A stretch of 64,000 bases of DNA from Geothermobacter hydrogeniphilus (GCF_002093115.1 NZ_NAAD01000007.1:62001-126000), one strand, 5' to 3'; counted from the first letter of the stretch, positions 54,975 through 63,882 are shown. Notes: generated by a model from the letters alone, not told the origin. A program made the numbers and translations.

Positions 54975-56135
54975 CTACCAGGTCTGATCAAGATCGTTCA
55001 GCACGGTCTGGAAGTCCTTTTTAACCGAAGCCAGGATCGCCTGGGCATAATCGCGGTTGTGAACGCCATTGGTACCGTCATTGCGAACCAGGCGGAAATT
55101 GTAAAGGGCTTTTTCGTAGAGAGTCCAATAGGCCTTGGTGTCGCGTTTCTTTTTGTCGGCTTCTTTCAGCGCGTCTTCAACATTGATCCGCATTTCGCGC
55201 AGGTCGGCAATCTCGGCCTTGGTCTCGGAAGACCATTCGTTGAAAATTTCACCGTAGCTGTCATCGTGGCAGTTGCTGCAGGTCTCGCTGGTCGGTCGGT
55301 AGATACCCTTGGAAACGCCGGTGTGGCAGTCCTGACAGACCACCCCGTTGCCCCACATCAGGCCCGGTTCTCCTGCCACATCCTTGGCGCCGACACCCTT
55401 GTTCATGTCGAACTGGGCCTCATGGCAGCGTTGGCATTCGGTTACCAGCGGCGCCCCGCTGCCTTCATTTTCCTTATGGCAGGTGACGCACATATTCATC
55501 CGGTCGGTCTTGGTGGACGGATTGTGGACCAGGCCGAAGTGGCAGTCGCGGCATTTGAAGTCAAACGCTTCAAGATGCATGGAGTGATCAAAGTGGGTTC
55601 CGCCGACAAAGGTGTCAGTGAGGATGTCAGGGAGCCCCTTGTGCTTTCTGAACTCGGGGTTTTTAACATCGTCCAGCAGGCGCATGCGAACGATTTTCAT
55701 CAGCTTGACCCGCTTCCGATAATCCTGGTTGCCCTTGTCCGAATGGCAGAAAAGGCACTGCAGATCGGGGACCAGGTCTTTTTTCGGATTTTCCAGGATT
55801 TCGAGCTTTTCTTCCTTGGAGATGGTCAACTGCATGTAGGTGTCCTTGAGCCCACCCAGTTTTGCCTTGATATATCCGACGACGCCGGGTCGACCATGGC
55901 AATCGAGGCAGGAAACGCCGGCTTCGCCATGTGCGGAATGCTCCCAGGAATCAACTTCGGCCAGCGGGCCGAAACCCTGCGCCGGATGGCACATGTGGCA
56001 GAACTCGGGCTCGGAGGTCATATGCAGTATCTGAATGTTGACGAATCCGAAGGCGGCGATGAACAGCACACCCAGGAATGTGACAAGCAGGTAGTGGCGT
56101 TTGCACCAGGCAAAAAGATTTTTCAGGCTGGCCAT
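54975..56135 (-). CDS. Membrane-anchored octahaem cytochrome c, NapC/NirT type
   Basis: 386 aa from ATG 56135 (AAAGGA eight bases upstream). One membrane anchor (about 17-37) then FCHMCHP, the NapC/NirT opening. Eight CxxCH sites: CHMCH, CLDCH, CLFCH, CRDCH, CVTCH, CQRCH, CQDCH and CSNCH. The last 110 residues have no haem and are helical. NapC/NirT proteins oxidise menaquinol and hand electrons to periplasmic carriers; ImcH of Geobacter is a functional example with a comparable layout, so a role in extracellular respiration is inferred. It is preceded by the same 19-bp palindrome as the F0 operon. Confidence 0.92.
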   Translation of the reverse strand: MASLKNLFAWCKRHYLLVTFLGVLFIAAFGFVNIQILHMTSEPEFCHMCHPAQGFGPLAEVDSWEHSAHGEAGVSCLDCHGRPGVVGYIKAKLGGLKDTYMQLTISKEEKLEILENPKKDLVPDLQCLFCHSDKGNQDYRKRVKLMKIVRMRLLDDVKNPEFRKHKGLPDILTDTFVGGTHFDHSMHLEAFDFKCRDCHFGLVHNPSTKTDRMNMCVTCHKENEGSGAPLVTECQRCHEAQFDMNKGVGAKDVAGEPGLMWGNGVVCQDCHTGVSKGIYRPTSETCSNCHDDSYGEIFNEWSSETKAEIADLREMRINVEDALKEADKKKRDTKAYWTLYEKALYNFRLVRNDGTNGVHNRDYAQAILASVKKDFQTVLNDLDQTW

Positions 56136-56198
56136 GGTATCAATCCTTTGTTGGGTGGAATCTATAAAGCAAGAGAGGATTCTCTGGAAGTCTGCTTT

Positions 56199-56217
56199 AT
56201 TGGATACAGTATACAAT
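56199..56217. promoter_or_regulatory. 19-bp palindromic operator, octahaem cytochrome site
   Basis: ATTGGATACAGTATACAAT, one mismatch from a perfect palindrome. It lies 15 bases downstream of the predicted -10 element and about 64 bases before the ATG. The same motif precedes atpZ at 58059. Confidence 0.65.
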
Positions 56218-56232
56218 TTTCAGAGCGCACAA

Positions 56233-56261
56233 AAGTTACCCGATTCTGGGGTTTGATGCAA
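56233..56261 (-). promoter_or_regulatory. Predicted promoter of the octahaem cytochrome gene
   Basis: TTGCAT, 17 bases, TAACTT on the minus strand, upstream of the palindrome at 56199. Confidence 0.45.
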
Positions 56262-56357
56262 TAAAAAAATGATTGTCGGGCCGCCCGGGCTGATGTCGGG
56301 AAATTGTGCGCGGTTGTGTTTTCCGGCATCCGGGTCGAGAGGCGGGACGGCGCAAAA

Positions 56358-56387
56358 AAAGAGGGATGTGTTGCCACATCCCTCTTT
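56358..56387 (-). terminator. Rho-independent terminator of the F0 operon
   Basis: 13-bp stem AAAGAGGGATGTG around a short loop, with a T run on the minus strand, 22 bases after the atpE stop. It shows that no F1 genes follow. Confidence 0.9.
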
Positions 56388-56409
56388 CTCGATTTGTGTC
56401 TTTTGCGGT

Positions 56410-56682
56410 TTAGTGAGCAGCGCCGACCAGCTGCAGGACCTGCTCGGTGAACGGGTTGGCGAAGAGAATGATCATGGCGACGACGAAAACGTAGATAGCC
56501 AGGGATTCGATCATGGCCAGGCCGATCATCATGGTGGTCAGGATTTTGCCGGAAGCGCCGGGATTGCGGGCAACGCCCTCAACAGCACTCTTGATAGCGA
56601 GTCCCTGACCGATACCGGTACCGAAAGAACCGAGTCCCATGCCGAGACCGGCGGCCAACATGCACCATGCGAAAAATTCCAT
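56410..56682 (-). CDS. atpE: ATP synthase F0 subunit c
   Basis: 90 aa, two membrane helices with the polar loop ARNPGASGK. The ion-binding carboxylate is the Glu of [11 protein letters not shown] in helix 2. Helix 1 has Gln in [11 protein letters not shown], and Ser follows the Glu, so two of the extra Na+ ligands of sodium-type rings are present, but the usual Thr after ES is Leu. The c ring turns with ion flow and drives F1. Last gene of the atpZ-atpI-atpB-atpE operon. Confidence 0.96.
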   Translation of the reverse strand: MEFFAWCMLAAGLGMGLGSFGTGIGQGLAIKSAVEGVARNPGASGKILTTMMIGLAMIESLAIYVFVVAMIILFANPFTEQVLQLVGAAH

Positions 56683-56748
56683 TGTCTTACTCCTTCTAGC
56701 GAAAGGTTTGATTGTCCCTAGATATGATTAGGGCCGGGTGAATAAAAA

Positions 56749-57423
56749 TCAGTGTGCTTCCTCAAGCGCCCCGGCGATGTAGATCATCGCCAGCAGGGTG
56801 AAGACGAAGGTCTGAATGAAGGCGACCAGCACTCCCATCAGCATCATCGGCACCGGCAGCAGAAAGGGGACCAGACCGAGGAAGATCATCAGGACGATTT
56901 CATGTCCGTACATGTTGCCGAAAAGACGTAGCGAGAGGCTCAACGGACGTGCCAGATGGCCGACAATTTCGATAACGAAGATCAGCGGGGCAAGCCACCA
57001 GATCGGTCCCATGAAATGTTTCAGATACTTGATGCCGTGTTCCTTGAGCCCGACCAGGTGGGTCATGGCAAAGACCGTCAGCGCCAGGGCGGCGTTGGTG
57101 TTGAGATTGGCGGTCGGCGGGGCAAATCCGGGAATCAGCGCGATCAGATTGCTGACCAGAATGAACAGGGCAAGGGTGGCCACCAGGGGAAAGTAGGCCT
57201 TGCCCTTGGGGCCCATGGTTTCTTCCGCAAGGTTGGAAATGCCCTCGATGACAACCTCCATCAGGTTCTGCAGGCCGCTCGGTACCTGCTTGATGGATCG
57301 GGAGGCAAGCAGGGCGAGGATGATCAGGATCAACATGACCAGCCAGGTATAGAGGACGTGTTCACCTACATGCAGGTGCAGCTCTTCTTTAAGCCAGCCG
57401 AAAATAAGAAAGGGATGAGTCAT
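56749..57423 (-). CDS. atpB: ATP synthase F0 subunit a
   Basis: 224 aa, five to six membrane helices. The essential arginine is in [17 protein letters not shown], and the end [18 protein letters not shown] is typical. It forms the ion half-channels next to the c ring. Follows the atpI-like gene by 20 bases. Confidence 0.96.
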   Translation of the reverse strand: MTHPFLIFGWLKEELHLHVGEHVLYTWLVMLILIILALLASRSIKQVPSGLQNLMEVVIEGISNLAEETMGPKGKAYFPLVATLALFILVSNLIALIPGFAPPTANLNTNAALALTVFAMTHLVGLKEHGIKYLKHFMGPIWWLAPLIFVIEIVGHLARPLSLSLRLFGNMYGHEIVLMIFLGLVPFLLPVPMMLMGVLVAFIQTFVFTLLAMIYIAGALEEAH

Positions 57424-57443
57424 GGTACCGAGGGCTCCTCCGG

Positions 57444-57806
57444 TTATCTCAAACGTTGCAGGGTTGTGATCAAAATATTTATCAGCACGGTCAAAAGACC
57501 GACCGCAAGTGCCAGGGGATGCAGTTCAAAACGTACCAGCAACAGGTAGATGGCGGCGCCGAGGGTTGCCAGGCGAATCATGTATCCGACCTGGAAACCG
57601 CCAACCGAAGCCTGCTCCGGCCAGTCCAGCATGCGGCGCAAGGTGCGGTGTCGCCAGTGATGTCCGCAGATGGCAACCAGGCCGCCTGCCGCTACACCGA
57701 GACTGATCTTTGCCGACAGCCAGGGCAGGCTGAACAGTACAAGTAGCCCGAGAATCACCCAGTTGCGCCGGGCCATGCGGCGCAGCAGACCCTCGTCAGG
57801 ATTCAT
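57444..57806 (-). CDS. ATP synthase subunit I family protein (AtpI-like)
   Basis: 120 aa from ATG 57806, which overlaps the atpZ end by 11 bases. Four membrane helices: [31 protein letters not shown], a third around [17 protein letters not shown] and a last [15 protein letters not shown]. AtpI-type proteins assist c-ring assembly or Mg2+ supply and are coded before atpB in many bacteria, as here. Confidence 0.85.
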   Translation of the reverse strand: MNPDEGLLRRMARRNWVILGLLVLFSLPWLSAKISLGVAAGGLVAICGHHWRHRTLRRMLDWPEQASVGGFQVGYMIRLATLGAAIYLLLVRFELHPLALAVGLLTVLINILITTLQRLR

Positions 57807-58053
57807 CGTTGTCCTGGTCGTCCTCTCCCTGTTTCTGTCGGCGCAGCTCACGCTGGGTCAGGATGTAGACATTGCGAAAACCGGCAATGATGCCAATGCC
57901 GAGCCATGTCAGAGTCATCCATGGCGTTGTGTCAAGCCACTTGTCAAGGTAGTGGCCGAGTGCCAGACCGATCAGGCAGGCAGCAACCAGGGAAATGCCG
58001 ACACTCGATAAAAAGCCCAGAGATCTAATAAGTTGGCGTCGGTCTTCGCCCAT
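57796..58053 (-). CDS. AtpZ/AtpI-family small membrane protein
   Basis: 85 aa, two membrane helices (about 14-35 and 45-66) with the conserved GLALGHYLDKWLDTTPW, then a charged tail. First gene of the F0 operon. There is no Shine-Dalgarno sequence before ATG 58053; that place is taken by a 19-bp palindrome ending six bases upstream, so binding of a regulator would affect both transcription and translation start. Confidence 0.87.
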   Translation of the reverse strand: MGEDRRQLIRSLGFLSSVGISLVAACLIGLALGHYLDKWLDTTPWMTLTWLGIGIIAGFRNVYILTQRELRRQKQGEDDQDNDES

Positions 58054-58058
58054 AGTGA

Positions 58059-58077
58059 ATTGTATACAGCATACAAT
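58059..58077. promoter_or_regulatory. 19-bp palindromic operator, F0 operon site
   Basis: ATTGTATACAGCATACAAT, one mismatch from a perfect palindrome, 18 bases downstream of the predicted -10 element and directly before the atpZ ATG. ATAC-N-GTAT cores of this kind are common for GntR-family repressors; the regulator is not identified. Partner site at 56199. Confidence 0.68.
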
Positions 58078-58095
58078 CTGCCGGAAAACCCGTAT

Positions 58096-58125
58096 TTATT
58101 AGCATAGGGGTCGCAGGGGTGTCAA
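58096..58125 (-). promoter_or_regulatory. Predicted promoter of the F0 operon
   Basis: TTGACA, 18 bases, TAATAA with an upstream TGC (extended -10) on the minus strand. Confidence 0.55.
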
Positions 58126-58202
58126 TCGTTTTTGCTCCCTGGCGACGGGTGTTGAAACCGCTGTCTCCGGTAGTCGCATGCTCCTTGTTCAAGAGGTGAG
58201 AA

Positions 58203-59486
58203 TCAAAGTGTCGAAAACGCTTTTTCAGCTGCTGCGATGGTGGTGTCCAGGTCTTCACGGCTATGTGCGGCGCTCATGAATCCGGCCTCGAATTGAGATG
58301 GTGCCAGGTTGATCCCGGCTTCGAGCATGGCACTGAAGAAGGCGCTGAAGCGGCTGATGTCGCTTTTGGCCGCATCGGCGAAGGAAAAGACCGGCCCCGG
58401 TTGGAAGTAGGTGCAGAACATGCCACCGACTCGCTGGAAGCAGGTTTGCACCCCGGTTTTTTCAGCCGCTGCGCGCAGTCCGGCTTCCAGGTAGGCGCTT
58501 TTTTCTTCGATCAGGTCGTAAAATCCATCCTGCTGCAACAGTTGCAGGGTGGCGATACCGGCACTCATGGCCAGCGGGTTCCCCGACAGGGTGCCGGCCT
58601 GGTAGACTCCGCCGTCCGGGGAAAGGTGGTCCATGATCTCCTTTTTGCCCCCGAAGGCGCCGACCGGCAGGCCGCCACCGATGATTTTGCCGAGACAGCT
58701 CAGGTCCCCGCGGATCCCGAAACGTTCCTGGGCGCCTCCGTAGGCGACCCGGAACCCGGTCATCACCTCATCAATAATGAGAATGATGCCTTCCCGGTCG
58801 CAGAGGCTCCGCAACCCCTCGAGAAAGCCCGGTGCGGGCGGAACACAGCCCATGTTGCCGGCAACGGCCTCGAGAATAATGCAGGCGATCTGATTTTGGT
58901 TGGCAGCGGCCAACTGCTCGACGTCGGCGAGGTCGTTGTAGGTGGCGGTCAGGGTGTGTTTGGCAAAATCGGCCGGCACTCCCGGTGAGGTCGGGACGCC
59001 GAAGGTTGCCGCGCCGGAGCCGGCTTTGACCAGCAGGGAGTCGGCATGGCCGTGATAGCAGCCGTCAAACTTGAGAATCTTGTCCCGGCCGGTATAGCCG
59101 CGGGCCAGGCGGATCGCGCTCATGGTCGCTTCGGTGCCGGAAGAAACCATGCGCACCTTTTCCATGTTCGGGTAGGCGTCACGGACCATTTCGGCAAGGA
59201 TGATTTCCTTTTCGGTCGGCGCGCCGAAAGAAGCGCCGGCAGCAGCGGCCTGCTGGATAGCTTCAACCACCTTGGGGTGACAGTGCCCGAGGATCATCGG
59301 GCCCCAGGAGCCGACATAGTCAATGTAGGCATTGCTGTCGGCGTCATAGATGCGTGATCCCGCTGCGCGGCTGATGAACAGGGGGTCGCGATCAACCGAC
59401 TTGAAGGCCCGTACCGGGCTGTTGACGCCGCCGGGGATGACCTGCTTGGCACGATTGAAGAGAGCGGATGATGTCTGCTGTGTCAT
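58203..59486 (-). CDS. hemL: Glutamate-1-semialdehyde 2,1-aminomutase
   Basis: 427 aa, PLP enzyme. [19 protein letters not shown] opens it; [25 protein letters not shown] and the PLP lysine region [14 protein letters not shown] are present. It converts glutamate-1-semialdehyde to 5-aminolevulinate in the C5 haem pathway, in the cytoplasm. Fits an organism making many c-type cytochromes. It has its own promoter region; the F0 operon starts 150 bases downstream. Confidence 0.96.
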   Translation of the reverse strand: MTQQTSSALFNRAKQVIPGGVNSPVRAFKSVDRDPLFISRAAGSRIYDADSNAYIDYVGSWGPMILGHCHPKVVEAIQQAAAAGASFGAPTEKEIILAEMVRDAYPNMEKVRMVSSGTEATMSAIRLARGYTGRDKILKFDGCYHGHADSLLVKAGSGAATFGVPTSPGVPADFAKHTLTATYNDLADVEQLAAANQNQIACIILEAVAGNMGCVPPAPGFLEGLRSLCDREGIILIIDEVMTGFRVAYGGAQERFGIRGDLSCLGKIIGGGLPVGAFGGKKEIMDHLSPDGGVYQAGTLSGNPLAMSAGIATLQLLQQDGFYDLIEEKSAYLEAGLRAAAEKTGVQTCFQRVGGMFCTYFQPGPVFSFADAAKSDISRFSAFFSAMLEAGINLAPSQFEAGFMSAAHSREDLDTTIAAAEKAFSTL

Positions 59487-59558
59487 GACGAACCCTTTCC
59501 GGGGAGCGGTGGCTGAGAATTGAAGATTGGCTGTTGCCGTGCGGCGTGAGCCAATGGG

Positions 59559-59595
59559 GTCTGCTTAGCACAGCCCTCCGGGGCTGTCAAGCAGA
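59559..59595. terminator. Hairpin after the chemoreceptor/small ORF unit
   Basis: GTCTGCTT and ACAGCCC pair with GGGCTGT and AAGCAGAC, with small bulges. No T run on the minus strand, so termination is uncertain. It lies between the small ORF stop and the hemL start. Confidence 0.45.
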
Positions 59596-59596
59596 C

Positions 59597-59752
59597 TCAA
59601 TCGGCAGGTGCGCCGGTCTTCCGCGGTTGCCTGGAGAGGATCTTGCGTTGGTGCGCGGTCGCGTTTTCAAGTCGCTGAAAGAGCTCGCGCAAACGGTGGA
59701 GATGGGTGGTCAGCTGTTCGTTCTGCTGGCGCAGTTTTTCGGTGCTGTGCAT
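59597..59752 (-). CDS. Small coiled-coil protein
   Basis: 51 aa from ATG 59752, 11 bases after the chemoreceptor stop. Almost entirely one amphipathic helix with leucine/glutamine heptads (LRQQNEQLTTHLHRLRELF) and a basic tail. No ribosome binding site is evident and I know no family, so it may be coupled to the chemoreceptor gene or be a chance ORF. Confidence 0.42.
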   Translation of the reverse strand: MHSTEKLRQQNEQLTTHLHRLRELFQRLENATAHQRKILSRQPRKTGAPAD

Positions 59753-59763
59753 AGTAGAGGGGG

Positions 59764-61713
59764 TCAGTCCTGTCGGCGCATCTGCGCCAGTTGTTCGATC
59801 AGCAGCCGGCCTTCCTGCTCCCGGTCTCTCAGTGCGGCGAAGATCCTGCCGGCCATGGCGTTGATCCGCCCGGTCATGCGGCTGATCTGTCGGGTCCCCT
59901 GTTGCTGGCATTCGGCGGCGATGGTGACGTTTGCCGTCTGGGACTCGACCTCATCCATGGCGACAACGATTTGCCGGGTTCCGCGGGCCTGTTCCCGGAT
60001 GGCGAGCAGGCACTGGCTGCTCAGGTCCTTCAATTCGGTGATGGTCCGGTTCAGGGCAAGGCTGCCGTCGGCCTGCTCGGAGGTGGCATGGCGGATTTTT
60101 TCGGCCATCTCGCCGGCCAGGGTGGCCTGATTCAGGATGCTGTCGAGACGTCCGCTGGTCTGTTCACCGAGACGAAGCTCCTCGTTGACGAGGATACGGG
60201 TTTTGCGGAAATCGTCTGTCATGGCCCTGGTCGCCCGGGTAATCTGGCCGACCAGGGTTTCGATTCCGGCAGCGGACATGTTGGTTTCCCCGGCCAGGGC
60301 ACGGATTTCGTCGGCGACGACCGCAAAGGGGCGACCGTGATCGCCCGCCTGCGCGGCGATGATGGAAGCATTCAGTGCCAGCAGGGATGTGCGTTCGTTG
60401 ATGTCGTGAATGCTGGTGACCATCTGTTCGATTTTGTCACCCAGTTGCGTCAGTCGTTCGATGGTGATTTCGCCGGCATCGAGAGCGCCGGAGATCTTGT
60501 GAAGTCCGGCGAGAGTTTTCTCGATTTCTGCAACACCGATGTTGGCTTCCTGTCGTACCGTTTCGCTCAGGTGTCGGGACTGGTCTGCGTGGCGATCGAT
60601 CTCACCGGAGGCGGCTGACATCTCGGCGGAAATGCCGGCGACCCGCTCCATGTGCTCGGCAAGCAGGGTCATGTTTTTCGAGAGCTGGGCGGCGGTGGCC
60701 GATATCTCTTGGGCGGCGGAACAGGTTTCGGTGACTCGCTCGCCGGTCGTCTGGGCTGCTGCCGTGACTTTGCCGGCAGTATCGGCGGCGTTGTCGGTTT
60801 CCTCATGCAGGGCCTGGTTGAGCTGCAGATACTCATCACGGAAACGGGCCAGTTCGGAAAAGGTATCCCGCAGAGCGCGGGCCAGCTTGTTGCTTCGGTC
60901 AAGCAGGGTGAGCCGATCGATCAGGGCTGAAACCTGGTTGGCGAATAATTGCACCGTTTCGAGATCGGCCTGGTCGAGGGCGATGCGTCGTTGCTTGTTG
61001 TCAACTCCGAACAGGGCCACCGCTTGTCCCCGGGAAACAATCGGACAGACGATAAAGCTGCGCGACCGCAGCTGCGGCAACTCGGCAAGGGGCGCCTTCA
61101 GGCGGAGCTCTGCGGGCAGGGTGCCGATGTCGTCGACCAGCAACGTGCGGCGTTGGTCGACGCACTGCTTCAGGATCCCGGCCCGATGGTCAAAGGGGAG
61201 TGAACGGCTGGTGGCCTGGGTCGGGCTGCCGTGGCTGGCGGCCAACTCGGTTTCGGTTCCGGATTCATTAAGCAGCAACAGGTTGACTCGGTCGAAACCA
61301 AAGACTTTGTGCAGGTTCTCGGCGGCCAGCAGCATGACTTCGCGAGGATCGAGAGACTGTCCCATGAGATGTGTGCCGGCGTGGAAGCTGTGGATGAGGT
61401 CGATTTGCTGTCGGCGCAGTTCAGCCAATTGCTGACGATGGTGCTGTTGCTGCCGCGCGAGTTTCTCCCTGAGTGTCTGCTGCCAATGCCCGAGGAGCTG
61501 TCTTCGCTGCCAGCCGAAAACAGCCAGGGTGCCGCAGAGAGTCATCAGGGCCGGGCCGATGGCCGGCACGGTTGTCGTCAGAATTGCCCAGATCAGGCCG
61601 GGGAGTGCCCCGGCGAGCATGACCGCAGGAGATGAGAATGGCGTTGGCCGGTGGGGAGTCCCCTCTTCCTCGATTTGCTGGAAGGGGCGTGTTCTTACGT
61701 ATCCGTCAATCAT
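59764..61713 (-). CDS. Methyl-accepting chemotaxis-type protein with GAF domain
   Basis: 649 aa. Two closely spaced membrane helices near 30-75 with almost no periplasmic loop, a GAF domain (about 110-270, QSLDPREVMLLAAENLHKVF) and an MCP signalling coiled coil (about 300-640) with the tip PFAVVADEIRALAGETN. It would sense a cytoplasmic ligand or redox state and control a CheA kinase. The tip region has FAVVADEIRAL as in many bacterial receptors without obvious methylation pentapeptide at the end. Confidence 0.9.
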   Translation of the reverse strand: MIDGYVRTRPFQQIEEEGTPHRPTPFSSPAVMLAGALPGLIWAILTTTVPAIGPALMTLCGTLAVFGWQRRQLLGHWQQTLREKLARQQQHHRQQLAELRRQQIDLIHSFHAGTHLMGQSLDPREVMLLAAENLHKVFGFDRVNLLLLNESGTETELAASHGSPTQATSRSLPFDHRAGILKQCVDQRRTLLVDDIGTLPAELRLKAPLAELPQLRSRSFIVCPIVSRGQAVALFGVDNKQRRIALDQADLETVQLFANQVSALIDRLTLLDRSNKLARALRDTFSELARFRDEYLQLNQALHEETDNAADTAGKVTAAAQTTGERVTETCSAAQEISATAAQLSKNMTLLAEHMERVAGISAEMSAASGEIDRHADQSRHLSETVRQEANIGVAEIEKTLAGLHKISGALDAGEITIERLTQLGDKIEQMVTSIHDINERTSLLALNASIIAAQAGDHGRPFAVVADEIRALAGETNMSAAGIETLVGQITRATRAMTDDFRKTRILVNEELRLGEQTSGRLDSILNQATLAGEMAEKIRHATSEQADGSLALNRTITELKDLSSQCLLAIREQARGTRQIVVAMDEVESQTANVTIAAECQQQGTRQISRMTGRINAMAGRIFAALRDREQEGRLLIEQLAQMRRQD

Positions 61714-61960
61714 TAATTCGAAACCAGATCTGATATCTTTCTCCGACTCTAATTTTAAAAAACAATGTTTGCAAGTAAAAAAATGCCCCGGACCAACAGT
61801 GTGTGTATTACCATAAAAAAACGGTAAAGCACATTAAATGCTCTGTAATTTTAGGGCTATTTATCTATGGGGCGGATTTTGTTGAAAGGGGCTGAGTGGC
61901 CTGTGTGATTTGGTAAAAATGGCGCTAAAGTATATAAATATAAATCCGTTCTATTTTGTA

Positions 61961-61989
61961 TTGACCTGAACGTAAAGGTCGTATATAAG
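61961..61989 (+). promoter_or_regulatory. fadL promoter with putative operator in the spacer
   Basis: TTGACC, 17 bases, TATAAG. The stretch TTGACCTGAACGTAAAGGTC contains the inverted repeat GACCT/AGGTC and nearly matches the sequence at 63836 upstream of the acyl-CoA synthetase. The 240 bases before it (61714-61960) are AT-rich and hold no gene. Confidence 0.65.
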
Positions 61990-62067
61990 CCTGATGAACA
62001 GGTTGAAATGTGCTCGTCGGGAGGGGCCCGGCGGTTGGTGATGGTTTATAGCAAAGGAGTTGGCAGG

Positions 62068-63438
62068 ATGAAACAATTGTCAGTGGTTGGAGCGGCAGTT
62101 ATGTTGGTGTTCGGAATGGCGGCATCTTCCTTCGCCGCCGGGTTTGCGGTTATTGAGCAGAGTGTGTCGGGTCTCGGCAATGCCTTCGCCGGTGCTGCGG
62201 CGTCGGCCGAAGACCCGACGACGATCTTTTACAATCCCGCGGGAATGACTCGTCTTAAAGGTCAGCAGGCGACAGCCGGTATGCATGTCATTTTTCCGCA
62301 GAGCGATTTCAAGGATGACGGGTCCTCGGCCGTTTCGCCTCTGCTTGGCGGCGGCGCTCTGACCGGAGGTGATGGCGGTAACGGTGGTGAGGCGGTCGTG
62401 GTGCCAAATGCGTATTACAGCATTAATTTTGACAATGGTTGGGTGGCCGGTCTCGGCATCAACTCTCCCTATGGGTTGGTCACGGATTGGGGTGACGGCT
62501 GGCAGGGGCGTTATCACGCCCTGCGTTCCGATGTGTTGACGGTGAATATCAACCCTTCGGTTGCTTACAAGGTCAATGATCATTTCAGTGTCGGTGTCGG
62601 TGTCAGTGCCCAGTATGTCGATGCCGAATTGTCTCAGGCAATCGATTTCGGGTCCATTGCCTATGCCACGTCCGGCTTTAACTCGGCTTTGAGTGGGCTG
62701 CCGCAAAATCGGGACGGCAAGGTGACTCTGGAAGCCGATGACTGGGCTTACGGGTTCAATCTCGGTGCCCTGATCGAGGTGGATGAAAATACCCGCTTCG
62801 GGATCGCCTATCGTTCTGAGATCAGCTACACGGCGGAGGGTGATGCCGACTACGTAGTACCGAACGTGATCAGCGGTGATCCTTTGCTTGACGGTGGAAT
62901 TAAGGCCGCTTTCAGCGATGTGGCCGCCAAGGCGGATCTGGACCTGCCGGCAACCGCCTCGGCAAGTGTCTATCACCGTTTCAACGATCAGTGGGCGGTG
63001 ATGGCCGATGCCACCTGGACGCAGTGGAGCAGCTTTGACGAGTTGCGGGTGAAGTTTGCCGATGGCCGCGCCGATGCCGTTACGACCGAGAACTGGAATG
63101 ACTCCTGGCGCTATTCGGCCGGATTGACGTACAGCCCGAGCGAGGCGCTCGACCTGCGCTTCGGCCTGGCATACGATGAGACGCCGATTCCGGACAACTA
63201 TCGGACTCCGAGGATTCCGGGCGACAACCGTTTCTGGGTCGCGACCGGTCTCGGTTATACCTGGACAAGCTTCAAGCTTGATGTCGGCTACGCCCACCTT
63301 TTTGTTGACAACGCCCGGAGCAATCGTCAGGCCGGAGTCGATCCTCTCAATGGGGAAGACTTTTTCAAGGGGACTTTGTCGGGTGAGTACGAGAGTTCTG
63401 TCGATATTGCCAGTGTGCAGTTGACTTACTTGTTCTGA
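62068..63438 (+). CDS. fadL: OmpP1/FadL-family outer-membrane transporter
   Basis: 456 aa from ATG 62068 (AAGGAG eight bases upstream). Signal peptide of about 23 residues ending in SFA. The FadL start GFAVIEQSVSGLGNAFAG and the NPA-type plug motif TTIFYNPAGMTRL are present, followed by about 14 beta strands and terminal LTYLF. FadL proteins take up long-chain fatty acids or aromatic hydrocarbons across the outer membrane. The next gene on the strand is an acyl-CoA synthetase under a matching promoter, supporting fatty acid uptake. Confidence 0.93.
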   Translation: MKQLSVVGAAVMLVFGMAASSFAAGFAVIEQSVSGLGNAFAGAAASAEDPTTIFYNPAGMTRLKGQQATAGMHVIFPQSDFKDDGSSAVSPLLGGGALTGGDGGNGGEAVVVPNAYYSINFDNGWVAGLGINSPYGLVTDWGDGWQGRYHALRSDVLTVNINPSVAYKVNDHFSVGVGVSAQYVDAELSQAIDFGSIAYATSGFNSALSGLPQNRDGKVTLEADDWAYGFNLGALIEVDENTRFGIAYRSEISYTAEGDADYVVPNVISGDPLLDGGIKAAFSDVAAKADLDLPATASASVYHRFNDQWAVMADATWTQWSSFDELRVKFADGRADAVTTENWNDSWRYSAGLTYSPSEALDLRFGLAYDETPIPDNYRTPRIPGDNRFWVATGLGYTWTSFKLDVGYAHLFVDNARSNRQAGVDPLNGEDFFKGTLSGEYESSVDIASVQLTYLF

Positions 63439-63444
63439 TCTTGG

Positions 63445-63605
63445 CCTGAATCAGTGAGCCCCTTGTCGGTGAAGAGTGCAGGCCATTGACCTGCCTGAGC
63501 ACCCCAAAATCACCAGCGAACCTATGGGGGCGCTTCAGATTTTCGGGAACCTCATTCAGGTCAAGTGCTTGTACTCTTCATCCAGCAGGAACTCACTGAT
63601 TCAGG
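63445..63605 (-). repeat. MITE-like palindromic element, copy D
   Basis: 161 bp, reverse orientation relative to copies A and C, with intact ends CCTGAATCAGTGAG and CTCACTGATTCAGG. It begins six bases after the fadL stop. No exact target duplication is visible. Confidence 0.88.
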
Positions 63606-63612
63606 CATGTGT

Positions 63613-63647
63613 TCGATCGGTCGCCCGAATGTTGGGCGGCCGATCGG
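63613..63647. terminator. Hairpin between fadL and the acyl-CoA synthetase gene
   Basis: CGATCGGTCGCCC pairs with GGGCGGCCGATCG around a short loop; only GTCTTG follows, so it is a weak terminator candidate. Confidence 0.45.
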
Positions 63648-63835
63648 TCTTGCCGTAGACTGAAGGTGGCCGTGTCTTGGTATCGTTCTGACAGCGGCGT
63701 CCAGGGTTGCTGTGTCGGGGTTTTGGGGGGCTGTCCTGACCGGCTAAATATTTTGAATAAAAGCATAAATTTTCATGTTTCGATTGCTTTGTCCGGTGTT
63801 CGGGATAATGTATCAAAAGGTGTTTTAAATTGTGC

Positions 63836-63864
63836 TTGACGTGAACGTAAAGGTAAGGTAGAAA
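63836..63864 (+). promoter_or_regulatory. Acyl-CoA synthetase promoter with the fadL-type operator
   Basis: TTGACG, 17 bases, TAGAAA. TTGACGTGAACGTAAAGGT differs from the fadL site at one base over 19. Transcription would start near 63871, only a few bases before the start codon. Confidence 0.62.
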
Positions 63865-63882
63865 GTAGCTATGGAGCCGATG

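Noticed and set aside
10260-63605. Dispersed repeats considered as CRISPR
   Set aside because: Units are 160 bp, self-complementary, kilobases apart, with no spacer array and no cas genes.
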